Of a DNA stretch of 64,000 nt, positions 18,102 to 28,234 are shown in pieces (within the stretch, counting starts at the first letter, position 1; each line of letters opens with the position of its first letter). A program made the position numbers and the translations under genes. Where the stretch lies: contig CANFLV010000017.1 of the NCBI GenBank assembly GCA_947448025.1, positions 25,120-89,119 on the forward strand, in the 5' to 3' direction. The notes beneath the pieces were generated by a model that was given only the letters and a program-made list of their open reading frames with translations, was not told the origin of the DNA and did no database searches. This stretch comes from Oxalobacteraceae bacterium. GTDB taxonomy: Bacteria > Pseudomonadota > Gammaproteobacteria > Burkholderiales > Burkholderiaceae_D.

Positions 18102-18229
18102 CTCTGACAGTTCAGCGTTGCCCTGCCAGCGACCCATCAGGAGGGGGATTTAAATTGGTCGCGCTTCAACGACGGCCCCAGAGTCAGGGCTCGATCTGAT
18201 GCGGTGGCAGCCACTTTCTCGATAAAATC
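18102..18229. repeat. Intergenic direct repeat, copy 1
   Basis: A 128-bp non-coding segment that recurs at 18336-18461 in the same orientation. It shares long identical blocks such as CTGCCAGCGACCCA and a 32-bp identical run that starts GTCGCGCTTCAACGACGGCC. It lies upstream of flhB and downstream of cheY. Confidence 0.85.
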
Positions 18230-18273
18230 ATGACCATAAAACATCATCGACTGCATCGACTCTTATGCCCGGC

Positions 18274-18333
18274 ATCCGCCCTGCGCGCCCCATCCCTGCT
18301 GACTTTTTAAGGGATGGGGCGCGCAGGGCGGAT
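18274..18333. terminator. Very long perfect hairpin (24-bp stem, 12-nt loop)
   Basis: Left arm 18274-18297 (ATCCGCCCTGCGCGCCCC...) is the exact reverse complement of 18310-18333; the loop GCTGACTTTTTA is T-rich. It sits between the two direct repeats. It could end cheY transcription, but the stem is longer than needed and no T-run follows either arm, so a mobile-repeat origin is as likely. Confidence 0.7.
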
Positions 18334-18335
18334 AC

Positions 18336-18461
18336 CTCTGAAACTACAGCGTGGCACTGCCAGCGACCCAGCCGGATGGGGTTTTGAATTAGTCGCGCTT
18401 CAACGACGGCCCCAGAGTCAGGGCTATCGGGTGCGGTGGCATTCTATTTCTCGATCTAATC
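18336..18461. repeat. Intergenic direct repeat, copy 2
   Basis: A 126-bp segment matching 18102-18229 with scattered substitutions and one 2-bp gap. The repeat period is about 233 bp. The pair plus the hairpin between them fill the space where some related loci carry cheZ; no coding remnant was seen. Confidence 0.85.
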
Positions 18462-18514
18462 CGGTGGCAGTCGATCACTTACTATCGCGAGGCACTGAGT
18501 TCACGGCCTCAGGG

Positions 18515-18913
18515 TCAGGCCGTGGGTTTAATAAGCTTGTCGAAAATTTTCTGCAGCTTTTCATCAAGCGTGGCGGCCGTGAATGGTTTGACCACATAGC
18601 CGTTGGCACCGGCTTGTGCAGCGGCGATGATGTTTTCCTTTTTCGCTTCGGCGGTCACCATCAACACGGGCAAATGTTGCAGGGCCGGATCGGCGCGGAT
18701 GTTTTGCAGCATCGTCAAGCCATCCATGACCGGCATATTCCAGTCCGAGATGACAAAATCAAATTGCCCGCTGCGCAGTTTCGCCAGCCCCATCGCGCCA
18801 TCTTCGGCTTCATCGACATTGGAATAGCCGAGCTCTTTCAAGAGATTACGCACGATCCGGCGCATCGTCGAAAAATCATCAACGATGAGGAATTTCATTT
18901 TTGGTTCGGGCAT
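18515..18913 (-). CDS. cheY: Chemotaxis response regulator CheY
   Basis: A 132-residue single-domain receiver: acidic pair Asp12/Asp13, phospho-acceptor Asp57 ([11 protein letters not shown]), Thr87 and Lys109, and the CheY-typical [21 protein letters not shown] start. CheY-P binds the motor switch. No cheZ is adjacent; it lies at 30.7 kb instead. Confidence 0.97.
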   Translation of the reverse strand: MPEPKMKFLIVDDFSTMRRIVRNLLKELGYSNVDEAEDGAMGLAKLRSGQFDFVISDWNMPVMDGLTMLQNIRADPALQHLPVLMVTAEAKKENIIAAAQAGANGYVVKPFTAATLDEKLQKIFDKLIKPTA

Positions 18914-18958
18914 TCATTACTCCGGTTTTGCTGGGGGTGCATTTTTTATTTACTGTCG

Positions 18959-19050
18959 GTAGGGCGCAATATATTGCGCCGTGTGCCTTCAATGGTTTGA
19001 CGAATGCATGTGAAGCTTGATGATTCGCGGCGCAATGCATTGCGCCCTAC
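18959..19050. repeat. Inverted-repeat element built of GGCGCAAT palindromes
   Basis: Two 22-bp inverted arms (18959-18980 and 19029-19050, two mismatches) start and end with GTAGGGCG/CGCCCTAC. Each arm contains an 18-bp perfect palindrome: GGCGCAATATATTGCGCC and GGCGCAATGCATTGCGCC. The 48-bp core encodes nothing. Shape and size (92 bp) suggest a REP/MITE-like unit between cheB and cheY. Confidence 0.75.
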
Positions 19051-19126
19051 TTTTGACCTTAGCCATTTACGGCAGAATCACAGGGAACTTGAGCAAGAGC
19101 ACGAAAGCTTTCCCGCCATGTTCACC

Positions 19127-20218
19127 TTACACACGCAAAGTCCTGCTCCCCTGCCGGTGCATCTGCGCCAGCACCAATGCCGGGATCGCCTCAATCGCGG
19201 CGACCTCATCCGTGCCACCCATTGCGATCGCTTCCCGCGGCATGCCGAAGACGACGCAACTGGCTTCGTCCTGCGCGATATTCCAGGCACCGGCGCGCTT
19301 CATCTCCAGCATGCCGACAGCACCATCCTTACCCATGCCGGTCAGGATCACGCCGATCGCATTTTTGCCAGCGTTCTGCGCCGCCGAGCGGAACAGCACA
19401 TCGACTGAAGGCCGATGCCGGTTCACGGGCGGGCCGGCGTCGAGCTGGGTGACGTAATTGGCGCCGCTGCGGCCCAGCAGCAGATGCGAATGACCTGGCG
19501 CAATGTAGGCATGGCCGGGCAGGACGCGCTCGCCATGGATAGCTTCCTTGACGCTGATCTTGCACAGTCGGTCGAGCCGTTCGGCAAACGAACGCGTAAA
19601 GCCTTCCGGCATGTGCTGCACGATCAGCACGCCCGGACAATCGGAGGGCATGCGCAGCAAGAATTCCTTGATCGCTTCCGTGCCGCCAGTGGAGGCGCCA
19701 AGGATGATCAACTTTTCACTACTGGCCAGTAAATTGCGCAGGGCTGGCAATGGCTGTTGTGCCCCGTGAGCCGCCGGCGCGCTGTGTCCGGGCTGCGACC
19801 GCGGGCGAATGCGCGCCTTCGCCGCGGCGCGGATTTTATCGGCGATCAAGTCGGCATACTCACGCATGCCGCTCTCGATCGCGCTGGCTGGTTTGCTGAC
19901 AAAATCGACCGCGCCGAGTTCCAGCGCGCGCAGCGTAATTTCCGTGCCGCGCCCGGTCAGTGAAGACACCATCACGACAGGCATTGGCCGCAGGCGCATC
20001 AACTTTTCCAGAAAGTCGAGGCCGTCCATGCGCGGCATTTCGACATCCAGCGTGAGCACGTCCGGATTCGTCTGCCGGATCAGCTCGCGCGCAACCAGAG
20101 GGTCAGGCGCCACGCCGACGACTTCCATGTCGGGCTGGCTACCGATGATTTCGCGCATGAGGCTGCGGATCAATGCCGAGTCATCAACGATGACGACCCT
20201 GATTTTACGATCGCTCAT
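19127..20218 (-). CDS. cheB: Chemoreceptor glutamate methylesterase CheB
   Basis: A 363-residue two-domain protein: receiver with Asp58 ([12 protein letters not shown]), a linker of about 40 residues, then the methylesterase domain with catalytic Ser176 ([11 protein letters not shown]), His202 (QHMPEGFT) and Asp298 (GMGKDGA). It removes methyl groups from the MCP once phosphorylated by CheA. The methyltransferase gene cheR and the deamidase gene cheD, usual neighbours, are missing here. Confidence 0.97.
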   Translation of the reverse strand: MSDRKIRVVIVDDSALIRSLMREIIGSQPDMEVVGVAPDPLVARELIRQTNPDVLTLDVEMPRMDGLDFLEKLMRLRPMPVVMVSSLTGRGTEITLRALELGAVDFVSKPASAIESGMREYADLIADKIRAAAKARIRPRSQPGHSAPAAHGAQQPLPALRNLLASSEKLIILGASTGGTEAIKEFLLRMPSDCPGVLIVQHMPEGFTRSFAERLDRLCKISVKEAIHGERVLPGHAYIAPGHSHLLLGRSGANYVTQLDAGPPVNRHRPSVDVLFRSAAQNAGKNAIGVILTGMGKDGAVGMLEMKRAGAWNIAQDEASCVVFGMPREAIAMGGTDEVAAIEAIPALVLAQMHRQGSRTLRV

Positions 20219-20255
20219 TTTTTTCTCAAGCCAGCTTCAATTGAATCGACTGGGC

Positions 20256-21968
20256 TCAGAACTCTTCCCATTCGTCGCCAGCCACCGCACTTGCCTTGAC
20301 CTGACGGACACTCGTATTTCTGGCGGTCTGCAAAGGTCGCGGCACTTTCGCAGGTGCGGCGATCGAATGCGTTGGCGTCGCCGGCCTTGGTGCCCGCGAC
20401 TGGCCTTCATTGCCGAGCTTGAAGGTAGCCACGACGCGCGCCAATGCCGCCGCCTGATCTTGCAGCGATTCGGCAGCCGCCGCCGCTTCTTCGACCAACG
20501 CCGCATTTTGCTGCGTGACCTGATCCATCTGTTCGATCGCCTGATTGACTTGCTCAATGCCGGTGCTCTGTTCCTGGCTGGCGGCAGTGATCTCGCCCAT
20601 GATGTCGGTGACGTGGCGAATGCTGCTGACGACTTCTTCCATGGTGGCACCGGCTTCATTGACGAGCTTGGAGCCGATATCGACCTTTTCAACGGAGTCG
20701 CTGATGAGGCCCTTGATTTCCTTGGCGGCGGCGGCGCTGCGCTGTGCGAGGCTGCGCACTTCTGTGGCGACGACGGCAAAGCCGCGACCTTGCTCGCCAG
20801 CCCGTGCTGCTTCAACTGCGGCATTGAGCGCAAGGATATTGGTCTGGAAGGCGATGCCGTCGATGACGCCGATGATGTCGACGATCTTGCGCGAGGATGC
20901 ATTGATCTCACCCATGGTCTCAACGACTTGCGCCACGACGGCGCCACCCTTGGCGGCGACGTCAGAAGCGGTCACGGCCAGCTGATTCGCCTGGCGTGCA
21001 TTGTCAGCATTCTGGCGCACGGTCGAGGTCAGTTCTTCCATCGAGGACGCGGTCTCTTCGAGCGAGCTGGCCTGCTGCTCGGTGCGGGACGACAGGTCCT
21101 GGTTCCCTGAAGCGATTTCACCCGAGGCAGTCGCAATCGTGTCCGTACCCTGACGCACACGGCCAACCAGTTCGGCCAGATTGTCGCGCATGTTACGCAT
21201 GGCAAACAGCATGCTTGATTGATCGTTGTCGGAGGTCTGGATATCGACGCTCAAATCACCGCTGGCAATGCGGCCGACAATGCCGACCGCGTAGGCCGGT
21301 TCGCCACCGAGCTGGCGCGTCAGGCTGCGCGTAATCAGCAAACCCAGAGCGACGCTCACAATGACACTACCGATGACGAGCGCAAGCATCAGCTGCAGGC
21401 TGGAATTGTAGAGATCAGAGGCCATCTGTGCCGCCTCTTTTGCCCGCTGCTCCTTGAGGTTCGATAGCTCGGTAAGTAGGTCATCGAGCTTGTCGGCAAG
21501 ATGCCGGGTTTCTTTCAATGAGTGCTGCAGCGCTGGACTAATGTCATTGAGGTTTTCTTCGGAAGCCATCTTCATGGCTTTCCAAAGTTCGGTCTCGTAT
21601 TCCGCCTCAACGCGCAAGTAGTCGGCGAATAGTTCTTTCGACTTTGGCAGATTAAACAGTGGTTGCGCCTTCTCCATATAAGCCTTCGATGCCGCTGCAG
21701 TTTTCTTGATATGCGCAAGATGCTCCTCGCGCTCAACGCTGCCTGTGGAAAGCAGGTAATTACTGCGTGCGCGGCCGGTATAAATCAGGTTGATATTGGC
21801 TTCCTTGATGTAGGAAAGGCCGAGCAAATCCCTGCTATACATGCTTTCGGCGAGCGCATTAACATGGCTCAAATTGATAATGCCGATCGTGGCAACAATA
21901 GCGCCGAGCAATGCGACGACGAGGAAGCCGACAATCAGCCGGACTCCGACTTTCATGTTATTAAGCAT
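20256..21968 (-). CDS. Methyl-accepting chemotaxis protein with four-helix sensor
   Basis: A 570-residue Tsr/Tar-like receptor: membrane helix 1 (residues 8-30), a periplasmic four-helix-bundle sensor, helix 2 (about 190-210), HAMP, methylation helices, and the signalling tip ([43 protein letters not shown]). The C-terminus ends EWEEF, resembling the NWETF docking pentapeptide for CheR/CheB. Ligand unknown. It lies between cheW and cheB. Confidence 0.95.
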   Translation of the reverse strand: MLNNMKVGVRLIVGFLVVALLGAIVATIGIINLSHVNALAESMYSRDLLGLSYIKEANINLIYTGRARSNYLLSTGSVEREEHLAHIKKTAAASKAYMEKAQPLFNLPKSKELFADYLRVEAEYETELWKAMKMASEENLNDISPALQHSLKETRHLADKLDDLLTELSNLKEQRAKEAAQMASDLYNSSLQLMLALVIGSVIVSVALGLLITRSLTRQLGGEPAYAVGIVGRIASGDLSVDIQTSDNDQSSMLFAMRNMRDNLAELVGRVRQGTDTIATASGEIASGNQDLSSRTEQQASSLEETASSMEELTSTVRQNADNARQANQLAVTASDVAAKGGAVVAQVVETMGEINASSRKIVDIIGVIDGIAFQTNILALNAAVEAARAGEQGRGFAVVATEVRSLAQRSAAAAKEIKGLISDSVEKVDIGSKLVNEAGATMEEVVSSIRHVTDIMGEITAASQEQSTGIEQVNQAIEQMDQVTQQNAALVEEAAAAAESLQDQAAALARVVATFKLGNEGQSRAPRPATPTHSIAAPAKVPRPLQTARNTSVRQVKASAVAGDEWEEF

Positions 21969-22041
21969 ATCGATGATTCCATTTATTGATTTGGGGTCAG
22001 GGCGAGCAGCGCAGTCTGTGGAGACAAGGTCACGACAAGAC

Positions 22042-22539
22042 TCACGCCGCGGCTTTTTCGATCAGACCCATTTCTTCATTCGACATCAGCCGGTCTATAT
22101 CGAGCAGGATCAGCATGCGTTCATCGAGCGTGCCCAGGCCGATCAGGTAATCGGTATTCATGAGCGTACCCATCTCCGGCGCCGGCTTGATCTGTTCCGG
22201 CGTGAGTTGAGTAACATCGGAGACACTGTCAACGACCATGCCGACGACGCGCCCGGCGATGTTGAGAATGATGACGACGGTGAACTGGTCGTAAGTCGGC
22301 GCGGCCAGTTTGAAGCGGATGCGCATGTCGACGATGGGCACGATGATGCCGCGCAGGTTGACCACGCCCTTGATGAATTCGGGCGCGTTGGCGATGCGGG
22401 TCACGTTTTCATAACCACGGATTTCCTGCACCTTGAGGATATCGATGCCGTATTCCTCTTTGCCCAGCGTGAAGGCGAGGAATTCATTGACGGGCTTGGC
22501 GCTGGTAAGCGTGTTCGTCTGGTTCTGTTCGTATTGCAT
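22042..22539 (-). CDS. cheW: Chemotaxis coupling protein CheW
   Basis: A 165-residue CheW with [56 protein letters not shown]. It bridges MCP and CheA. The ATG at 22539 has AGGATAA just upstream; the longer GTG reading (22557) is not needed. It follows cheA by 41 bp. Confidence 0.96.
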   Translation of the reverse strand: MQYEQNQTNTLTSAKPVNEFLAFTLGKEEYGIDILKVQEIRGYENVTRIANAPEFIKGVVNLRGIIVPIVDMRIRFKLAAPTYDQFTVVIILNIAGRVVGMVVDSVSDVTQLTPEQIKPAPEMGTLMNTDYLIGLGTLDERMLILLDIDRLMSNEEMGLIEKAAA

Positions 22540-22580
22540 GGCGCTTATCCTGTTCACATGAACCCTGTCGCAATAGGGTG

Positions 22581-24605
22581 TTAATCGTCTTTATTGATTA
22601 CGACCGCTGGCAGGCTTTCTTTAACGCTTTCCATGCCCGTGAGCGGAAATTTTTCAGCCATTACAAGGGGCCGCAGCAAGGCGGCCACATCGACGATGAG
22701 CGACACCGCGCCATCACCGAGGATGGTCGCGCCGGAAATGCCGGCGACCTTGCGATAATTGGATTCGAGGTTCTTGACCACAACCTGCTGCTGGCCGACC
22801 AGTTCATCGATGAACAGGCCGGCCTTCCTACCCTCGGCTTCGACGATAACGACGATGCCCTGCGCCGGATCGGTAAAGCGCGGCACTACCCCGAACAAGA
22901 CATGCAGCGCGATCAGCGGCAGGTAGTCGCCGCGCACCTTGAGCAGCTGTCCGTGGCCAGCGACTTGCTTGACATTGCTGGCGGCCGGCTGCAGCGATTC
23001 GACTACATGCGCCAGCGGCAGGATGTAGATTTCGTCGCCCACGCGCACCGACATGCCGTCGAGAATAGCCAAGGTCAGCGGCAGCGAAATCGATACCGTC
23101 GTGCCGCGCCCGGCCACCGTCGTGATGTCGATCGTGCCACCCATGGCGCTGACATTGCGCCGCACGACATCCATGCCTACACCACGCCCGGAAACTGCAC
23201 TGACCGTCTCCGCTGTCGAAAACCCCGCCGCAAAAATCAGCCGCCAGACTTCGGCATCTGTGGGATTGTCCGCCAGCGCCATGCCTTGCTCGCGCGCCTT
23301 GTCGAGGATGCGCTCACGATTCAAGCCGCCGCCGTCGTCGCTGACGGTAATCTGGATATGGCCGCCCTGATGGATCGCAGCGAGCGCCAGCCTGCCGCGT
23401 GCAGGCTTGCCGGCAGCGATACGCGCGGCCGGTGTTTCAATGCCATGGTCGATACTGTTACGCACAAGATGGGTCAGCGGATCGATGATGCGCTCGATCA
23501 GGCCCTTGTCGAGTTCGGTCGCAGCGCCAGCCGTCACAAAATCCACTTCCTTGCCGAGTGCCGCCGCCAGGTCGCGCACCATGCGCGGGAAGCGTGAAAA
23601 CACCAAGTCCATGGGCATCATGCGGATCGACATGACCGCTTGCTGCAGGTCACGGGTATTGCGCGTCAGATGGCTCACGCCATCGAGCAGATGGGCATGG
23701 GCGATCGGGTCGAGATGCCCGGTGCGCTGCTCGATCATGGCCTGGGTGATGACGAGCTCACCGACCAGATTGATGAGCTGGTCGACTTTTTCGATGCTGA
23801 CCCGCATCGAGGTCGATTCATGGGCATGGGCCAGCATCCTGAGTGCGCCATGCTCGTGCAAGGCGGTGGTATCGGCGTCGCTGCTATCGCTGGCGGCTGC
23901 CGCCACTAAGGGAGCAAACAAGCCATAGCCCTCGCCCTCTTCGTCGGCTGCCACAGACAGTACTACTTCGCTCATCACGAGTTGCGCCGGATCGATAAGG
24001 AAGCCGCAGACATCGAGTATGTCGTCTTGCGTGGCCGCCGTTGTCAGGAAGATCGAGCGCAAGGCATCGACGCCGGCAGCATTATCGATACGACCCATCA
24101 TGCCCAGTTCGGCCAGCAGCGCCTGCCGGTCGGTCTCAGGCATCGCCGGCAAAAGCATACGCCAGCGCCGCTGCACCTGTGGCCGCATTGCGAAGCCAGG
24201 CACCTTGGCCACCGTGGCCGCACCCGACAATGCCGCCAGACGCGCGCCCACCACATCGAGCGCGGCCTGATCAATCGCAGCACCGTGCCGATGTCCCTGC
24301 ACCAGCATCGCCAGCACATCCTTGGTCGCGAGGAAGGCATCGACATGCGCTGCGCTCATGGCGAACGCACCGGTGCGCAAACCGTCGAGCATGGATTCCA
24401 GCACATGCGTCAGCGCCGTGATATCGACAAGGCCAAAGGTGGCCGCGCCGCCCTTGATCGAATGCGCAGTGCGAAACAGCGCGTCGATCTGCTCCTTTTG
24501 AACGGCAGCGAAGTCGATCGCCAGCAGCAGCTTTTCCATTTCCGCGAGCAGCTCTTCGGCCTCATCGAAGAAGACCTCGAAGAATTGACTGATTTCAATG
24601 CTCAT
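22581..24605 (-). CDS. cheA: Chemotaxis histidine kinase CheA
   Basis: A 674-residue kinase: HPt domain with phosphorylated His48 ([12 protein letters not shown]), a long low-complexity region, dimerisation helices ([17 protein letters not shown]), ATPase with N-box [11 protein letters not shown]1 SDDGGGL and G2 SGRGVGMD, and a C-terminal CheW-like domain. It is the principal CheA, between cheW and a cheY. Confidence 0.96.
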   Translation of the reverse strand: MSIEISQFFEVFFDEAEELLAEMEKLLLAIDFAAVQKEQIDALFRTAHSIKGGAATFGLVDITALTHVLESMLDGLRTGAFAMSAAHVDAFLATKDVLAMLVQGHRHGAAIDQAALDVVGARLAALSGAATVAKVPGFAMRPQVQRRWRMLLPAMPETDRQALLAELGMMGRIDNAAGVDALRSIFLTTAATQDDILDVCGFLIDPAQLVMSEVVLSVAADEEGEGYGLFAPLVAAAASDSSDADTTALHEHGALRMLAHAHESTSMRVSIEKVDQLINLVGELVITQAMIEQRTGHLDPIAHAHLLDGVSHLTRNTRDLQQAVMSIRMMPMDLVFSRFPRMVRDLAAALGKEVDFVTAGAATELDKGLIERIIDPLTHLVRNSIDHGIETPAARIAAGKPARGRLALAAIHQGGHIQITVSDDGGGLNRERILDKAREQGMALADNPTDAEVWRLIFAAGFSTAETVSAVSGRGVGMDVVRRNVSAMGGTIDITTVAGRGTTVSISLPLTLAILDGMSVRVGDEIYILPLAHVVESLQPAASNVKQVAGHGQLLKVRGDYLPLIALHVLFGVVPRFTDPAQGIVVIVEAEGRKAGLFIDELVGQQQVVVKNLESNYRKVAGISGATILGDGAVSLIVDVAALLRPLVMAEKFPLTGMESVKESLPAVVINKDD

Positions 24606-24636
24606 GCCGGCGTCCCGCGCAGTGCAGTCATCATGC

Positions 24637-25002
24637 TCACCCGATGACCTTTTTCACGACCGCGCACAGGCGCTCCGGATCAAAGGGCTTGACCAGCCAG
24701 CCATTGGCGCCGGCGGCACGACCCTTGGCTTTCATGTCCTCGCCCGATTCGGTCGTCAGCATCAGGATGGGTACCGACTGATACGCCGGCAATGCCCGCA
24801 GCGCGCGGATCAGGCCGAAGCCGTCCAGCAGCGGCATGTTCTGGTCGGTCAGCACCAGATCAAAAATCTGCTGCTGTGCTTGCGCCAGTCCTTCACGTCC
24901 GTCACAAGCCTCGACGACCTGATAGCCGGCAGCGCGCAAGCTGAATACCACCATTTGTCGCAGTGAGCGCGAATCGTCCACCGCCAGAATTGTCTTTGCC
25001 AT
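24637..25002 (-). CDS. cheY: Second CheY-type single-domain response regulator
   Basis: A 121-residue receiver beginning MAKTILAVDDSRSLRQMV, with Asp53 (LTDQNMPLLDG), Thr83 and Lys105 (LVKPF). It differs from the first CheY in sequence and is encoded directly before cheA. It may act as a phosphate sink or a second output. Start at 25002 chosen on ribosome-site spacing (AGGAGC, 6 bases); ATG at 25005 is too close, and the longer reading to 25248 overlaps the next gene. Confidence 0.93.
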   Translation of the reverse strand: MAKTILAVDDSRSLRQMVVFSLRAAGYQVVEACDGREGLAQAQQQIFDLVLTDQNMPLLDGFGLIRALRALPAYQSVPILMLTTESGEDMKAKGRAAGANGWLVKPFDPERLCAVVKKVIG

Positions 25003-25027
25003 CATTGCTCCTGCTGATCTTTCGTGT

Positions 25028-25588
25028 TTAAAACAAGGTGATTTCGCCGCTCTCGAGATGCTCCTGATGCACCGACTTGAACAGCGCATCGTCGAGCGTC
25101 TCGCTCTGCCTGGCCAGCCGGGCAATGACCGCATCGATTTGCAAATGCACGACGCTACTGTCTTCAACGCTGCGCAAGGCGCTTGCCACGGCCGCCGTAT
25201 CGTTGAGTATTTCACGCAAGCCGCCCAGGCGTTTCGCAGTGCGCTCAAGCAGCTGGTTCGTCATGTCCTGAAATTGCAGGCTGGTCACGGCAGCGCTGAC
25301 ATGCGCCACGATGGCCTGGGCATGCGCCTGCAATTCGGTGCGGCCGGCGGTGCCCGAAATCCGCCCGGCCACGACCAGCGCGACCAGTTCCTGCTGCGCG
25401 CTGATGGCAGCATGCAGCGCAAAAAAACTGCCGGTAAGCCGGTTGATCGCTTCATCGAGCAAGAGGCTGGTCTGGCTCAGGTCGGTCTCCGCTTCGACCA
25501 GATGGCGCGTGCTGAAGCTAACCACGCCGTTGAGCAAATACGATAACTGCAGCTGTAACTCCTGGTGCAGGGGATTTTTATTTGTCAT
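25028..25588 (-). CDS. Helical chemotaxis protein with a CheZ-like DxxxQ motif
   Basis: A 186-residue, mostly helical protein of no family I can name with certainty. Residues 104-114 (LQFQDMTNQLL) match the CheZ active-site signature DFQD(L/I)TGQ: Asp108 and Gln112 stand where CheZ has its catalytic Asp and Gln. It lacks the C-terminal CheY-binding tail of CheZ. Lying between motB and the second cheY, it may dephosphorylate or bind that CheY (inference). Confidence 0.6.
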   Translation of the reverse strand: MTNKNPLHQELQLQLSYLLNGVVSFSTRHLVEAETDLSQTSLLLDEAINRLTGSFFALHAAISAQQELVALVVAGRISGTAGRTELQAHAQAIVAHVSAAVTSLQFQDMTNQLLERTAKRLGGLREILNDTAAVASALRSVEDSSVVHLQIDAVIARLARQSETLDDALFKSVHQEHLESGEITLF

Positions 25589-25633
25589 CGACGCTGTCCC
25601 ATAAAAAGTATCGCGGTGCTCATAGGTGTCAGG

Positions 25634-26572
25634 CTATTTCACAGCTGTCGGTGAGATCTGATGCGCGAGCCCGACCGCATCGGCACGATTTGCCAGGGCG
25701 ATGGTGCCGCCATCGCTGGCCGCTGACAATTCGGCGCGCTTATTCATGACGATGATGCTGACGCGCCGGTTCACCGGATTCAGTGGATCGGCCTTGTCCA
25801 TCAAGACTGCCGAGGACAGGCCGACGACGCGCACGACTTTTTTATCATCGAGGCCACCGGCGATCAGTTCGCGCCGCGACGCATTCGCGCGTTCGCTCGA
25901 GAGCTCCCAATTGCCGTAACCTTTTTCACCATTCGAATAGGGCGTGGCATCGGTGTGTCCCGACAGACTGATCTTGTTGGGCACTTCGTTGAGGGCACGG
26001 CCGATTTCACGCAGGATGTTGCGGGTATAGGGCTTCAGATCGATGTGTGCGGAGTCGAACATCGGGCGGTTTTTTTCATCGACGATTTGAATGCGCAAGC
26101 CTTCACTGGTGATGTCGAGCAGCAGCTGCTTGCTGAATTGCTTGAGCGCCGGATTCGCTTCGATGGCCAGTTCGATCCGGCGCTTCAGCTGCTCGAGGCG
26201 TAAGGCTTCAGCGCGCTCGAGCGCCGCTTCCGCATCCTTGAGTTCGCCGGTTCTTTTACCGGGCGCCATTCTGGAGGGGCCGGATAAATCATGATGCTCG
26301 GTGATGTTCTTGCCGCCGCCCTGCAAGACGCTGGTGCTGCTGCCGCTGTTATTGCCACCCGACAGGCTGACCTTGAGCGGCGTCTGGAAGTATTCGGCCA
26401 CGCCTTGCAAATCGCCTTTCGAGGTGGAACCAAGCAGCCACATCAGCAGAAAAAACGCCATCATGGCTGTAACGAAATCAGCATAGGCAATCTTCCAGGC
26501 GCCGCCATGATGGCCACCGACGACCTTCTTGTAGCGCTTGATGACGATCGGCCTTACTGCTGCATCAGCCAT
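25634..26572 (-). CDS. motB: Flagellar motor stator protein MotB
   Basis: A 312-residue stator subunit: basic N-terminus, one membrane helix with proton-carrying Asp32 (YADFVTAMMAFFLLMWLL), a plug/linker, and an OmpA-like peptidoglycan-binding domain (SLSGHTDATPY, NRRVSIIVM). It lies 15 bp after the motA stop. Confidence 0.97.
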   Translation of the reverse strand: MADAAVRPIVIKRYKKVVGGHHGGAWKIAYADFVTAMMAFFLLMWLLGSTSKGDLQGVAEYFQTPLKVSLSGGNNSGSSTSVLQGGGKNITEHHDLSGPSRMAPGKRTGELKDAEAALERAEALRLEQLKRRIELAIEANPALKQFSKQLLLDITSEGLRIQIVDEKNRPMFDSAHIDLKPYTRNILREIGRALNEVPNKISLSGHTDATPYSNGEKGYGNWELSSERANASRRELIAGGLDDKKVVRVVGLSSAVLMDKADPLNPVNRRVSIIVMNKRAELSAASDGGTIALANRADAVGLAHQISPTAVK

Positions 26573-26587
26573 GGTCGACTTGTCCCC

Positions 26588-27454
26588 TCAGCTAATCTTG
26601 GCTTTGGCCAGCTTGATGTGTTCTTCAAGCTCGTTGAAAGTCGGCCGCTCGGTGGAGTACAGGACCTTCCTGCCGAACTCCACTGCCAGTGTTGGCGGAT
26701 AGCCGTTCAGGCTCGCCAGCAGCGTCACTTTCACGCACTGGAACATCTTGGTCGACTCATGCAGTTTTTGCTCGAGCAAACCCGACAGCGGACTGACAAA
26801 GCCATAGGCCATCAGGATGCCGATAAAGGTTCCTACGAGCGCATTGGCGATCAGGATGCCGAGTTCGGCCGGCGGCAAGCCCACGGAACTCATGGTGTGC
26901 ACCACGCCCATGACGGCGGCGACAATGCCGAAGGCTGGCAAGCCATCGCCGATGCGCGCCACGCAATGCACGGGCACTTCGCCTTCGTAATGGTGAGTGT
27001 CGATCTCGGTATCCATCAGAGTTTCAATCTGGAAGGCGTCCATATTCCCGCCGACCATCAAGCGCAGGTAATCGGTGATGAATTCAATCATGTGGTGGTC
27101 AGCAAGGATGGCCGGGTACTTCATGAACAGCGGGCTTTCCCGTGGCGTGTCGATGTCGCCTTCGATCGAGATCAGGCCTTCCTTGCGCGCGCGCGTGAGG
27201 ATGTCCAATAGCAGGGACATCAGTTCGAGATACAGCTTCTTCGTATGACGCGACCCGCGCAGCACCGTCGGCAGCGCCTTGAGCGTAGCCTTGATCGATT
27301 TGCCATTGTTACCAACGAAAAAAGAACCGAGCGCAGCGCCGCCTATCATCAGCAATTCGATAGGCTGGATCAGCGCGCCGAGATGGCCGCCTGCGAGCGC
27401 AAAGCCGCCGAAGACAGAGAACAGCACGACCAGATAGCCGACGATAACGAGCAT
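26588..27454 (-). CDS. motA: Flagellar motor stator protein MotA
   Basis: A 288-residue protein with four membrane helices, two at the N-terminus and two near residues 170-225 (FGIVAAVMGVVHTMSSVG...). The cytoplasmic loop with charged residues contacts FliG. First stator operon (motA-motB) downstream of flhDC. Confidence 0.97.
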   Translation of the reverse strand: MLVIVGYLVVLFSVFGGFALAGGHLGALIQPIELLMIGGAALGSFFVGNNGKSIKATLKALPTVLRGSRHTKKLYLELMSLLLDILTRARKEGLISIEGDIDTPRESPLFMKYPAILADHHMIEFITDYLRLMVGGNMDAFQIETLMDTEIDTHHYEGEVPVHCVARIGDGLPAFGIVAAVMGVVHTMSSVGLPPAELGILIANALVGTFIGILMAYGFVSPLSGLLEQKLHESTKMFQCVKVTLLASLNGYPPTLAVEFGRKVLYSTERPTFNELEEHIKLAKAKIS

Positions 27455-27620
27455 GGTGACGACTTTCGCTAAAGGGAAGGTGAATGTCAGGCTTTGCGTC
27501 CTGCAGAACGCGATAGGTCTTTAACGGTGGAGGGACGAAAAGCTTGAGTGCCGACTCAGCCAGGGCTCGACGCCCCCGGCGCAATAAGGCAATGCACTCG
27601 TCAAGTCATCCAGTGCTTGC

Positions 27621-27638
27621 GGCGCAATTAATTGCACC
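27621..27638. repeat. Third GGCGCAAT-type palindrome
   Basis: GGCGCAATTAATTGCACC, nearly palindromic, followed by CTGC, in the 197-bp gap between motA and flhC. It resembles the arms of the 18959-19050 element; a weaker left half (GGCGCAATAAGGCAATGCAC) lies about 40 bp upstream. Probably a decayed copy of the same element. Confidence 0.5.
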
Positions 27639-27651
27639 CTGCTGCTGCGAT

Positions 27652-28194
27652 TCAAGCACTCGCAATGGCCTCGACAGCCTTGTTTTTCTTGCCGGCGCGC
27701 GAGGGCATCTTGCACAGGCCGCAGTGATAGCCGAGCGACAGGTCAAAGGTATGCGTGACGAATTTACCGCAGCATTTTTTACAGCGCATCGTGGTCAGCA
27801 TTTTGCTGTCGAAAAAACGCACCAGTGTCCATGCGCGCGTGAGCGACATGAGCGCTTCACAGCCAGGCTCGGGTGGCATTTGCTCGAGGTAAAGCTGATA
27901 GGCTTTCATGACCGCTTCAATGTCTTTGACGTGCGCATGCTGAATCAGATAGAGGTAAATATTGATGTACAGCGAAGCATGGATATTCGGCTGCCAGGTA
28001 ATGAACCAGTCGGTCGAAAATGGCAGCATGCCCTTCGGTGGCGAGACGCCCTTGAGCTCCTTGTAAAGCTTGAGCAAACGCTCGCGCGAAAGCGAGGTTT
28101 CCAGTTCCAGCAGCTGCAGCCGGGCGCCAAGATGAATCAGTTCGATCGCCAGGCGGATATCACGGGCTTCCGTGACCAGGCTTTTTTTTGTCAT
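27652..28194 (-). CDS. flhC: Flagellar master regulator subunit FlhC
   Basis: A 180-residue protein with the FlhC zinc site: Cys138, Cys141, Cys158 and Cys161 (MRCKKC...HCGLC). With FlhD it forms the FlhD4C2 activator of class-II flagellar operons. flhD lies 40 bp upstream. Confidence 0.97.
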   Translation of the reverse strand: MTKKSLVTEARDIRLAIELIHLGARLQLLELETSLSRERLLKLYKELKGVSPPKGMLPFSTDWFITWQPNIHASLYINIYLYLIQHAHVKDIEAVMKAYQLYLEQMPPEPGCEALMSLTRAWTLVRFFDSKMLTTMRCKKCCGKFVTHTFDLSLGYHCGLCKMPSRAGKKNKAVEAIASA

Positions 28195-28234
28195 GTTGCG
28201 CTTTCGTTGACAATGGCAAAACGGTGTTCGGCGT

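Noticed and set aside
18102..18461. CRISPR array or tandem satellite
   Set aside because: Only two long, diverged copies with no short regular repeats or spacers and no cas genes.
18014..18514. cheZ remnant behind cheY
   Set aside because: No DFQD-x-TGQ or C-terminal CheZ tail could be read in any frame; a complete cheZ is at 30687-31400.
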